Source: an uncultured Clostridium sp.
GTDB lineage: Bacteria > Bacillota > Clostridia > Lachnospirales > Lachnospiraceae
Direction of reading: 5' to 3'
NCBI GenBank assembly: GCA_937885015.1
Contig: CALAAS010000040.1
Location: 5,107 to 69,106, forward strand
Length of the DNA stretch: 64,000 nt
Below the pieces are notes generated by a model. That model was not told the origin of the DNA and did not search any database. It worked only from the letters and a program-made list of their open reading frames with translations. Shown piece after piece: positions 26,067 to 34,618 of this stretch. The translations under genes and the position numbers were made by a program. The stretch's first letter is position 1; every line of letters starts with the position of its first letter.

Positions 26067-27115
26067 GCCTTTTCTTCCTCCCATGCAGCCAGTTCATCCC
26101 GTATATAGGAAAGACTTAAAAGCTTCTCCTTCACCTGATCCACATTCAGAAGTTCCGTGTTATTAGAATTAAACTCTGTCAGCGGATTTCTCTCTGTATC
26201 CCCAGTTTTAAAATATTTATCATAATTCAGATCCCGCTTATCACAGGGAACACGGTAAAAATCTCCCAAATCCACTGCATGAGCACACTCCTCATTAGTC
26301 AAAAGAGTCTCATACATCTTTTCTCCATGCCGAATACCAATCATTCTGATCTCATGATTCGGTTCAAACAAATCGGTCACTGCTCTTGCTAATGTCTCGA
26401 TTGTACAGGCTGGAGCTTTCTGAACCAGAATATCCCCGCTGGTTCCATGCTCAAATGCAAAAAGGACAAGATCCACTGCCTCTTCCAGAGACATAATGAA
26501 TCTTGTCATCCTTGGTTCTGTAATAGTAATAGGATTTCCGGCCTTGATCTGATCAATCCACAACGGAATTACCGATCCCCTGGAACACATTACATTTCCA
26601 TAACGGGTACAGCAGATTTTCGTCTGCTCCGTATCTACAGTTCTTGACTTTGCCACAATCACCTTTTCCATCATGGCCTTGCTGGTTCCCATAGCATTGA
26701 CAGGATACGCAGCTTTGTCAGTAGACAGACAGATCACGGACTGAACGCCTTCCTCAATAGCTGCAGTCAGGACATTCTCCGTTCCTAACACATTAGTCTT
26801 TACAGCCTCCACCGGAAAAAATTCACAGGAAGGCACTTGCTTTAATGCCGCTGCATGAAAAATATAATCTACACCGTGCATAGCATTTTTAACAGAAGCC
26901 AAATCCCGAACGTCTCCAATAAAAAACTTAATCTTCTGAGACGCCTCCGGCATCCTGGCCTGATACTCATGACGCATATCGTCCTGTTTCTTTTCATCCC
27001 GGGAAAAGATGCGGATCTCCTTAATATCCGTATCTAAAAAGCGGTTCAGGACTGCATTTCCAAATGAGCCTGTACCGCCAGTAATGAGCAGGGTTTTGTT
27101 TTTGAATACTGACAT
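26063..27115 (-). CDS. capE: UDP-GlcNAc 4,6-dehydratase/5-epimerase CapE
   Basis: The 350-residue extended SDR starts L-FucNAc synthesis. TLLITGGTGSFGNAVLNRF is the NAD-binding turn, STDKAAYPVNAMGTSKAMM holds the catalytic Thr/Lys, with Met where classical SDRs have Tyr, which fits the CapE subgroup. TRYGNVMCSRGSVIPLW and ITEPRMTRFIMS are also conserved. The ATG at 27115 has AGAGGAGA about 9 bases upstream; the longer frame to 27160 runs through a hairpin and is unlikely. It heads the translationally coupled capE-capF-capG block. Confidence 0.92.
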   Translation of the reverse strand: MSVFKNKTLLITGGTGSFGNAVLNRFLDTDIKEIRIFSRDEKKQDDMRHEYQARMPEASQKIKFFIGDVRDLASVKNAMHGVDYIFHAAALKQVPSCEFFPVEAVKTNVLGTENVLTAAIEEGVQSVICLSTDKAAYPVNAMGTSKAMMEKVIVAKSRTVDTEQTKICCTRYGNVMCSRGSVIPLWIDQIKAGNPITITEPRMTRFIMSLEEAVDLVLFAFEHGTSGDILVQKAPACTIETLARAVTDLFEPNHEIRMIGIRHGEKMYETLLTNEECAHAVDLGDFYRVPCDKRDLNYDKYFKTGDTERNPLTEFNSNNTELLNVDQVKEKLLSLSYIRDELAAWEEEKA

Positions 27116-27151
27116 GTATCTTATTCTCCTCTTTATATAAGAATTGTGCGT

Positions 27152-27189
27152 ATTATACAAGAGTCTGACTAAACATGCTCTTGTATAAT
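27152..27189 (-). promoter_or_regulatory. Perfect 12-bp hairpin upstream of capE
   Basis: ATTATACAAGAG and CTCTTGTATAAT are exact inverted copies around a 14-base loop. One arm carries a TATAAT in the minus-strand direction but no good -35 is placed for it. It lies 37 bases before capE and 14 bases after a 14-codon ORF. It could be an operator, processing site or attenuator part. Confidence 0.5.
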
Positions 27190-27202
27190 GTTTCTTTTTT
27201 AA

Positions 27203-27247
27203 TTAACGAACTGAATGATTGACACCGTCATATTCCATTGATGGCAT
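27203..27247 (-). CDS. Possible 14-residue leader peptide or gene remnant before capE
   Basis: The minus strand holds an excellent ribosome site (TTGAGGAGG) four bases before an ATG that opens a 14-codon frame, MPSMEYDGVNHSVR, then TAA. A perfect hairpin follows before capE. The ribosome site is stronger than expected by chance, but so short a frame has little coding evidence. It may be a leader peptide or the surviving 5' end of a replaced gene. Confidence 0.3.
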   Translation of the reverse strand: MPSMEYDGVNHSVR

Positions 27248-27342
27248 CTATCCTCCTCAACTTTCCCCTCAAATTTACATACTGTTCAACCTATAATTAA
27301 TAGTATCCTATCCTTCAAAGCTCGCCTTCACATTCTTTCACT

Positions 27343-28320
27343 TTACTCTTTTTCATTAATGAGCATTTTCAAATATCTATCATTTTCCTGTGCTCGTATT
27401 TTTATAAACCTTCCATATTTTTCTTCTATATAATTCATAACCCTTTTTCTTCTGATGTGTTGAATATAATTATCCAACAATCCGTATATTTGTAAATATC
27501 TATTGCCGATAGAAAAAACAATATATTCATTAATTTTAACTAATTTTGAATATAAATTCACTTTTTTACTTTTCAAAATATATTTTGCCATCTTTTTTCG
27601 ATCTTTTCTTATTACATTATTTCTTATAAAACACACCGAATTTTCTGTTCGCCTATACAAAATCGCGATTTCTACTACAAATTTAAATTTGATATCATCA
27701 AACTCTTTTCCCATTGCATACCACATAGGGTAATCTTCCAGGAACTCAAAATTTGACATAAATTTCTCTACATTACTATTCCTCAATAATTTGCTATTAA
27801 GAAATAGACTGCATCCATGTACAAAACAACTTTCATTCATTCTATTTAAATACGTACGCTTTCCATCCAAATACTCATTAGCAATATGGGATAATGTCTT
27901 TTTCCATTCAGATCCTATAGAACTATCCATAAAATATAACGGTATTCCCATAACCATATCGTTATCATTTAATTCTTCTAAAAAAATCTCTATGGAATTC
28001 TGTGGTAACATATCATCACCTGAAATTAATTTTGTATACTCTCCTTTTATATCTTTAAAGCTTAACCTTAAGTTCTTATTTATCCCTTGATTTGTCTGGT
28101 TGCGATTATAAGTAATATCAAAAAACAAGTTTTTATTTTTGTCGATCCAATCCGTTATTAAATTCTCTGTTTGATCGCATGAAGCATCATCTGCTATAAT
28201 TAATTGTATCTCATACTCATGCAAATAGTTAACTATCTGATATTTAATACTGTCCAACGTATATATTATGTATTTTTCCTGATTATATGTTATTAGTAAA
28301 AAAGTAAGGTTTTTTTTCAT
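27343..28320 (-). CDS. Family 2 glycosyltransferase
   Basis: The 325-residue protein has the GT-A fold start LTFLLITYNQEKYIIYTLDS, then QLIIADDASCDQTE and an acidic LISGDDMLPQ motif corresponding to the metal-binding DxD region. It should add one sugar to the growing lipid-linked repeat unit at the cytoplasmic face. The ATG at 28320 overlaps the stop of the Wzy gene as ATGA and has GGAGAGAG upstream. The gene is markedly AT-rich with many AAA/ATA codons, unlike the flanking genome. Confidence 0.82.
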   Translation of the reverse strand: MKKNLTFLLITYNQEKYIIYTLDSIKYQIVNYLHEYEIQLIIADDASCDQTENLITDWIDKNKNLFFDITYNRNQTNQGINKNLRLSFKDIKGEYTKLISGDDMLPQNSIEIFLEELNDNDMVMGIPLYFMDSSIGSEWKKTLSHIANEYLDGKRTYLNRMNESCFVHGCSLFLNSKLLRNSNVEKFMSNFEFLEDYPMWYAMGKEFDDIKFKFVVEIAILYRRTENSVCFIRNNVIRKDRKKMAKYILKSKKVNLYSKLVKINEYIVFSIGNRYLQIYGLLDNYIQHIRRKRVMNYIEEKYGRFIKIRAQENDRYLKMLINEKE

Positions 28321-29534
28321 TTTATGCTCTCTCTCCACTTTAAACATGATTCCATAAATAAAATCATTATCAAAACCGTAAAACAATTCGGCGAGTATAT
28401 CTGCCCCTTTACGTTACATACAATAAATACGGACAGCGTAAACATAAAGAAAATGTTAACCAATTTCTCGCCAAATATGTATTTTTTCCTTATAACATTC
28501 AATATATAAGCAAACAACATGTATATTCCAACACTATATATCATACCCCCCATCCATAAATCATTAATATATCCAATGTCAGAACCAACATTATATTTAT
28601 CATTACCTCCCATTATGCGAACGCCCTTTCCAAAAACCATTCCTATACTATCTGGATAAATAACCATCTTATCTAATAAAATATCAACAGTATGTCTATC
28701 TTTGGCAAATGGATTAAATTCCTTTATTCCTTGTATTACCCAAGTTACCGTTGCATTATTATCATTGATTCCTTTAAAAATCATCAAAAAGGCTGGCACA
28801 ATCAATAATAATATACCCATCAACTTTAAAAATTGTTCTTTTTTTAAGTTTAAAATTTTCTTATTAAATACGAGAAAAAATACACCTAACAAGATAACAG
28901 CAAAACTTGTTCTAGCATTTATTAACGCTGAAAAAAATAGTACGCAACTATATATATAATATTTTACATTTTTTGTAAATCCTAAATAAACGCTAAAAAT
29001 TCCTAAGTAAGCTTGAACAATTGGCATATCAAAAAATAAAGCACTCGATAGTCCGTAAGCTCTCCAATTTTTTACCGAATCCAGAAATTCTTTTGTGTAA
29101 AATCCAGAATTAGCCATTATATTCAATAGAATCTGTTGAAAATCTCCAGAAATAAATGCAATCACAGAAAGTAATCCTTGCAAAACCCCTACTTTGATTA
29201 TAACTTCCATACAATCTACCTTTAAACAGTTACAATATATAGCAGCAAATGCTGCTCCTGGTATAATATCTACTAACCAATATAAGAAGAAACTTACAAC
29301 TCTGAGATTATTTCCGTTTAAACTTGCTATTACTGCAATATAAATTAGCATCAATAGCAAAGTCAATTCTACAAATATAACATTAAACGAACGAATTAAT
29401 TTAGTAAAATTTTTAAAGTGCGCTATTAAGCCAACCCATGCAATTAAACCTATGATATGGCGCATATTAATAAAAAATATTGGTGGTGTATAGATTAAAA
29501 AAAACAAATATACAAGCAAAAAAAGTCTTTTCAT
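28317..29534 (-). CDS. Wzy-type polysaccharide polymerase (O-antigen ligase/polymerase family)
   Basis: This 405-residue integral membrane protein has about 10-11 hydrophobic segments, beginning LFLLVYLFFLIYTPPIFFI. A large extracytoplasmic loop with FGKGVRIMGGNDKYNVGSDIG is typical of Wzy proteins and contains an arginine. It would polymerise repeat units delivered by Wzx. Like all Wzy it is poorly conserved, and identity rests on topology and position. It is very AT-rich. No good ribosome site is visible; coupling to the preceding short frame (29537-29635) is possible. Confidence 0.75.
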   Translation of the reverse strand: MKRLFLLVYLFFLIYTPPIFFINMRHIIGLIAWVGLIAHFKNFTKLIRSFNVIFVELTLLLMLIYIAVIASLNGNNLRVVSFFLYWLVDIIPGAAFAAIYCNCLKVDCMEVIIKVGVLQGLLSVIAFISGDFQQILLNIMANSGFYTKEFLDSVKNWRAYGLSSALFFDMPIVQAYLGIFSVYLGFTKNVKYYIYSCVLFFSALINARTSFAVILLGVFFLVFNKKILNLKKEQFLKLMGILLLIVPAFLMIFKGINDNNATVTWVIQGIKEFNPFAKDRHTVDILLDKMVIYPDSIGMVFGKGVRIMGGNDKYNVGSDIGYINDLWMGGMIYSVGIYMLFAYILNVIRKKYIFGEKLVNIFFMFTLSVFIVCNVKGQIYSPNCFTVLIMILFMESCLKWRESIK

Positions 29535-29536
29535 AA

Positions 29537-29635
29537 TTATTTTCTCAATATTTCGACTGTTTCCTTAATTTTAATGTGTTGTTCCAAATTGTTATCAATC
29601 TTTTCTAGTTCTCCATTTTTATAATTTGTTTTCAT
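29537..29635 (-). CDS. Short ORF (32 residues) before the polymerase gene; possible remnant
   Basis: A frame from ATG at 29635 to TAA two bases before the wzy ATG encodes a charged peptide (NGELEKIDNNLEQHIKIKET and so on). There is no clear ribosome site. The composition looks coding and it may be the tail of a decayed gene. The rest of the 29535-29829 gap is very AT-rich with an inverted repeat TTTTGTTTAA/TTAAACAAAA (29680-29713); no promoter or terminator is convincing. Confidence 0.25.
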   Translation of the reverse strand: MKTNYKNGELEKIDNNLEQHIKIKETVEILRK

Positions 29636-29829
29636 TTAATTACTATAATTTATTTTTATAATATTTCTATGCTTTTTGTTTTTGTTTAAAATTAATCATA
29701 AGATTAAACAAAACCAGGATAACAATAGCATTAACAATTGATGGCAAAATATGTAACCTAGATGACTACGGAGATTTTTACTCATTTTTAGTTCATAATA
29801 GATTGCGCCAAGCACAGTTCATGAATAAT

Positions 29830-31026
29830 TTAGAATTCTTTTAGATTATCAATTATTCTTCTACATAACCTCTCAGCTTCAATATTCTCTAATAAATAAT
29901 TTTTGGAATAATCCCACATTCTCTTCTGTTCATCTATAGAAAGATTTAGTGCATCATTTAATGCATCACGTAAAGATTCTACTGAATCACTTTTACATAA
30001 AATAATACATTTTTTCATTTCTTCTGGCATACCATCAAGTGAATAAGATACCACCGTTGTTCCACATACTAAATATTCTAAGATCTTCGATGGAAATGAA
30101 TACTTTGTATATTCCCCATCATTCGTTCTTGGTGAAACCGAAACTTTTGATCTATAAAGTTCTTCTCTGACTTCGTCTTGACCAACATTACCACGGAACT
30201 CTATTCTTGGATCTTTTTTAGCTCTTTCCAAAACGATATTTTTTGCCTGTCCATCTCCATATATTACTAAGCGCACTGTTTTGTCTTCTATCCCTTCAAA
30301 AGCATTCAAGAGATTTAACACGCCAAAATCCACACGTAAATTTCCTGCAAATACGACTTGATTTTTTTTATTTTCATTAAATGGTTTAATGTAGCTTTTG
30401 TCTATTATTCCAGGTGTAACAATAATGGACTTTGGGGAAGTATATAAATAATCTTCCATTTTTTTTGTTAATAAACAAAAACCATTAATATTATTACTCA
30501 ATTTGTAAAATTTTTTTATATCAAAAAATTTAGCTATTCTATAAATTGAAAATCGTTTACTACGAACATTCTGAAACTGTGGCAAATCTGGTATTATCAA
30601 TGAACTCTTAATTCTTCTATCTTTTTTTTCCGCATATGCCGCAGCTTCCATTAATGGTGTGTGTGGAGCATAGATAATAATATATTTTTCTTCATCATCA
30701 TAATTAACAAATTTATTTATAGCTTTTTTTAAATGATAGCTTCTTGAAAAATTTCTTATACCCCAAATATTACAAAAAGGAACATACTCAATCCTCGTTA
30801 TATCATTTGCCTTCTTAACATTAAAATAAGCTTTTTTATACCTATTGGGAAAGCTACCAATATACGGGGCAGATAGAACTTCTACATCTTCATAACAATT
30901 TTTCAATCCATTGTACAGTTTTCTCTGAAATTCCAATGCAGCAATATCGTATCCTGATATAGAGTTTGTTTTAACCTTTTTTTCTATTGTTTTATCATAT
31001 ATTCCGCATAAAAATAAAATCTTCAT
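29830..31026 (-). CDS. Family 4 (GT-B) glycosyltransferase
   Basis: The 398-residue protein is a GT-B enzyme. The C-terminal nucleotide-sugar domain has QVVFAGNLRVDFGVLNLL, RLVIYGDGQAKNIV, IEFRGNVGQDEVREELY and the Ex7E-like EYTKYSFPSKILEYLVCG. The N-terminal part, ILFLCGIYDKTIEKKV, is divergent as in acceptor-binding domains. It should add a sugar to the repeat unit. The region is AT-rich. It follows the CapK-like gene by 44 bp. Confidence 0.82.
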   Translation of the reverse strand: MKILFLCGIYDKTIEKKVKTNSISGYDIAALEFQRKLYNGLKNCYEDVEVLSAPYIGSFPNRYKKAYFNVKKANDITRIEYVPFCNIWGIRNFSRSYHLKKAINKFVNYDDEEKYIIIYAPHTPLMEAAAYAEKKDRRIKSSLIIPDLPQFQNVRSKRFSIYRIAKFFDIKKFYKLSNNINGFCLLTKKMEDYLYTSPKSIIVTPGIIDKSYIKPFNENKKNQVVFAGNLRVDFGVLNLLNAFEGIEDKTVRLVIYGDGQAKNIVLERAKKDPRIEFRGNVGQDEVREELYRSKVSVSPRTNDGEYTKYSFPSKILEYLVCGTTVVSYSLDGMPEEMKKCIILCKSDSVESLRDALNDALNLSIDEQKRMWDYSKNYLLENIEAERLCRRIIDNLKEF

Positions 31027-31070
31027 ATAATATCCTTTGCTTTATTTTAATCAATACCGTCATATGGCTT

Positions 31071-32426
31071 TTATTCTTTAATCATCGGCACAATCTTTCC
31101 TGATTTTGTTCTTTTTAACTCCTCAACATAATTAACCTTAAATTTTTCTCTATCCCCTAATCTACTTCTTATTTCATAACAAAGTTTTTTTTCGTCCATA
31201 TTATTGTAATACTTATTGCGTATTACATTAAAAATTAATATATCTTCTTTTGTCTGTACAATCTGTGCAGCCACAATATTCGGAATATATTCAAAAATTA
31301 AACTAAACGCTGGTTCTCCAAGTACTCCTCCATTTTTTAAAGGTATGCAACACGCTTCCCTTCCATATATAGATTCAACAACCCTTCCTCCCTTCTCCAA
31401 ATTATCCGGAATTTTTACGTTTCCGACCAAATCTCCTGTATCATATCGCAAAAAAGGCATAGCATAATTTGATAGTGTTGTGCCAACAATTTTATTGTCC
31501 CCGTTCGATGATGATATAATTTCCACTGCTGAAAAATCCTCATCTATTCTAATAATTCCATTTTTGTCCTGTGAAAAATTTGCCACCCCCTCTGAAGCAC
31601 CATAATGTTGAAATGGCCAAACTCCAAAAGCATCTTTTATTTGCTTTTTCTGATAATCATACAAATTATCTCCTCCTGTTGTGACATAATTCATTAAACA
31701 TACCAATCCTTTCTCATTCATCCATGAAGCTAAGCGACTTATATTGGACGCATAACCATGTATCCAGTGAATGTCATACTTTTTTATGGCATCTATATAG
31801 GACAACATTGTTTCGCGATTTAGATGGTATTCATCAAAAATGATCTGCATGCACGGATAATTTTCTCTCCAATAAGGACCCTTTGTACAATTTGATGGCA
31901 CAACCAATTTTCCTCCAAAATTTCCACACATTGTGCCATATTTTATTCCCAACTCATTTCTGTATTTCCACCATAAAGCCCATTGTTCTGAAATATTTTT
32001 AGCCTCTTTATAAAACAGAAAACCGGATCCCGTTGTTCCCCCGGTATAACACTTTACTAGATGATAAATATTATATTCACTTGATATAAACATCGACGGA
32101 TTTTCTTTAATAGTCGCTTTTGTCAAAATTGGTAATAGTTTGAGATCATCTAATGTTCTTATTTTCTTAGGATCGAGTCCTCTTTCGTTAAATACTTTCT
32201 TATAATAAGGAACTGTTTTATAAGCATGCTGCACCATCTTATATAATTTTTGATTTCTGTATTCGCATAATTGCTCATAATTCCAATTTGCCCTATTCCT
32301 ATATTCTACCAAATACTTTTGAAAATCTTTCCCGTATCGGGTACGTTTGATTCGATTTCCTTCATAACAGCAAGCAAGATTTTGTCCCCAAACAGGTAAT
32401 TTATTATATATATCCATTTTATTCAC
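31071..32426 (-). CDS. CapK / phenylacetate-CoA ligase-like adenylating enzyme
   Basis: The 451-residue protein belongs to the CapK/PaaK branch of AMP-forming enzymes. VPYYKKVFNERGLDPKKI and LLPILTKATIKENP are typical of the N-terminal region. CYTGGTTGSGFLFYKE is the ATP-binding P-loop. HYGASEGVANFSQDKNG and LRYDTGDLVG carry the conserved Glu and Asp. The C-terminal domain ends RTKSGKIVPMI with the catalytic lysine. It activates a carboxylate as an adenylate, probably to attach an acyl group to the polysaccharide. The acid is unknown. Its presence with a FemAB-like transferase suggests non-sugar decoration. Confidence 0.8.
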   Translation of the reverse strand: MNKMDIYNKLPVWGQNLACCYEGNRIKRTRYGKDFQKYLVEYRNRANWNYEQLCEYRNQKLYKMVQHAYKTVPYYKKVFNERGLDPKKIRTLDDLKLLPILTKATIKENPSMFISSEYNIYHLVKCYTGGTTGSGFLFYKEAKNISEQWALWWKYRNELGIKYGTMCGNFGGKLVVPSNCTKGPYWRENYPCMQIIFDEYHLNRETMLSYIDAIKKYDIHWIHGYASNISRLASWMNEKGLVCLMNYVTTGGDNLYDYQKKQIKDAFGVWPFQHYGASEGVANFSQDKNGIIRIDEDFSAVEIISSSNGDNKIVGTTLSNYAMPFLRYDTGDLVGNVKIPDNLEKGGRVVESIYGREACCIPLKNGGVLGEPAFSLIFEYIPNIVAAQIVQTKEDILIFNVIRNKYYNNMDEKKLCYEIRSRLGDREKFKVNYVEELKRTKSGKIVPMIKE

Positions 32427-32480
32427 TACAAGTTTCTCCTAAATAGCTCATATCTTCTTATGTCAAAAACAACTTAATTC

Positions 32481-34601
32481 TTATCTTTGAACACTCTGCA
32501 ATGCCTCTAGTAATCTCCTATGCCCTTCAAACACCTCCGAAATATATTCATTTTTTTGCTTTCCTACAAGTACATCCCGGATATATTGATACTCTGCTTT
32601 GAACCCTTTGTCCTGTCTTAATTTCAGATTAAGGTTTTTGGAATTGCCGTATTTTTCCATACGAATATAATTATCCAATACATACACGGCACCACAAGAT
32701 AAAACTCTCAGCTGTTCTTTTGGATACTTTTTAGAACCCATGGAGCTGTAGATAATATTGGCAATTGCCCCTGATTCAAAGCTCAAAGAAATAATTGCAT
32801 TATCTCCTTTTGGAAAAGCATTATTAGATCCGTAAGTTACAGATAATTTTTTAATTGGGCTGGATGCCAAGTACTGGATCGTATCAATGAAATGAATAGC
32901 TTCTCCAATTAAACGGCCCCCACCCTTTTTATCATTCTGAGTCCAGTGATCGTTTGGAATAAACCCGGCATTGGCAATATAATCGTATACTGCTGGAATA
33001 CTACCTGTGTTCAATTCCTTTTTTATCATTTTTACAAGAGGTGCATGACGTCTATTTAATCCGCAGAAAAGCTCTCCATCCGATTCCCAATATATCTTTT
33101 CAATTTCATCGAGCTCACTGAGTGTAAGGCAGAGTGGTTTTTCACAGTAAACAGACTTCCCAGCTTTCAGAATTTCCTTCACAAACTTAGCATGAGAACT
33201 GTGCTGAGTAGAAATGCCAATCAGATCTATCGTTTCATCTTCCAGCATTTTTTTATAATTATTCGTTGTATACTCAAAACCAAATGAAGATTCCGCTTCT
33301 GCAGCTCCTGGCCCTCCTGTAGTAGCTAATCCGACAAAACGATAACCACCATTTTCTTTCATTATCGGAAGCAATGTGTTTTTTGCAAAATTTCCGGCAC
33401 CTATCAACCCGAATCCGATAGTATCTTTCTTCGTTACTTTTCGATTTTTTTTATGGCTGATTATAGATTCAAATTTTTCCGGATATTTTTTATATTCCAA
33501 CAATACTCCAATATATTTTTCATGCTTAGGATTATCCGTAATCATAGAGTATGCTTCTGATGCCTTTTCAAAAGGAATTACATGCGTAATTAAATCAGAA
33601 AAATTTACTCTTTTTCCATGTACCAGTCGAACAAACTCCTGAATATTTCTTCCTTCTGTAAAACGTACATATCCTATAGGATAATCTACACCATCTTCTT
33701 CATAAGAACTGTCATAACGCCCAGCTCCATAAGATCGTGCAATTTTAAATGTCAATTCTTTTTCATAATATGGTCTACGTTCAATATTCATATGCGTTAC
33801 GCCAATCATACAAATTATTGCACGATCTCTTGTAATAGCCGCTGCCAGATCCATCGGAGCATTACTATTCGTTGCTGCTGTGATAATAACTTTATCAACT
33901 CCATAACCACTGGTAAGTGACTTTACTAGGCCAACTGCATTATCATCATCTGATTTTATAAAAGCTTTTAATCGCGTACCTGCCAAAGATTTTTCTGCAA
34001 CATCAAATCCAATAACATCGCAACCATATGCGTCAAGAATCCGTGAGGTGATATGTCCCAAAAGTCCCAGGCCAATAACAGCAACTGTTTCTCCAGGTAT
34101 AATCTCCGCCTGATGAATCCCTTCCAACGCAATTCCTCCTAACGCTGACAGACTATATGGACGAAGATCTTCAACATCTGCAGGAATTTTTGCGATAAGA
34201 TTATGATTAACTCGATTTACCTCACTGTGATATGCCTGACCCACCATAGTCACTCTGTCTCCGGGGCGCAAGTCCTTCACATTGTTTCCGCATTCTACAA
34301 CTGTTCCAACAGCTGAATACCCCATAGGCATTGGCTCTTTTAACCTGGTAAAGGTTCCTTCGACTGTAGTTAAAATACCATCCGTTGACATTTTTTCCGT
34401 GACTTTCTTAACTTGATCTGGTCGTTCTAATGCTTTCTGAATCAGATTTTTTCCGCCAAATCCTGCAAGTCCTCTCTCTGTTCCAGCGCTCACAACAGAA
34501 TATTCTGTTTCAACAATTACTGTTCCATCCTTAACTGTCGGGGCTGGTGTGTCTATTAATTTTATACTTCCATCATTAACCATTAAAAATAATTGTTTCA
34601 T
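32481..34601 (-). CDS. Bi-domain oxidoreductase (MDR alcohol dehydrogenase + Gfo/Idh/MocA)
   Basis: The 706-residue protein fuses two NAD(P)-binding domains. Residues 1-370 are a medium-chain dehydrogenase (YSVVSAGTERGL, PGDRVTMVGQAYHSEVNRV, VAVIGLGLLGHITSRIL). Residues 385-700 are a Gfo/Idh/MocA oxidoreductase (GFGLIGAGNFAKNTLLPI, EKPLCLTLSELDEIE, GEAIHFIDTIQYL). Such proteins are regular members of surface polysaccharide clusters next to heparinase-like genes and CapK-like genes; the reaction is unknown but a nucleotide-sugar or glycan-linked oxidation-reduction pair is likely. It follows wecC by 17 bp. Confidence 0.85.
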   Translation of the reverse strand: MKQLFLMVNDGSIKLIDTPAPTVKDGTVIVETEYSVVSAGTERGLAGFGGKNLIQKALERPDQVKKVTEKMSTDGILTTVEGTFTRLKEPMPMGYSAVGTVVECGNNVKDLRPGDRVTMVGQAYHSEVNRVNHNLIAKIPADVEDLRPYSLSALGGIALEGIHQAEIIPGETVAVIGLGLLGHITSRILDAYGCDVIGFDVAEKSLAGTRLKAFIKSDDDNAVGLVKSLTSGYGVDKVIITAATNSNAPMDLAAAITRDRAIICMIGVTHMNIERRPYYEKELTFKIARSYGAGRYDSSYEEDGVDYPIGYVRFTEGRNIQEFVRLVHGKRVNFSDLITHVIPFEKASEAYSMITDNPKHEKYIGVLLEYKKYPEKFESIISHKKNRKVTKKDTIGFGLIGAGNFAKNTLLPIMKENGGYRFVGLATTGGPGAAEAESSFGFEYTTNNYKKMLEDETIDLIGISTQHSSHAKFVKEILKAGKSVYCEKPLCLTLSELDEIEKIYWESDGELFCGLNRRHAPLVKMIKKELNTGSIPAVYDYIANAGFIPNDHWTQNDKKGGGRLIGEAIHFIDTIQYLASSPIKKLSVTYGSNNAFPKGDNAIISLSFESGAIANIIYSSMGSKKYPKEQLRVLSCGAVYVLDNYIRMEKYGNSKNLNLKLRQDKGFKAEYQYIRDVLVGKQKNEYISEVFEGHRRLLEALQSVQR

Positions 34602-34618
34602 GTCTTCTCCACCAATTC

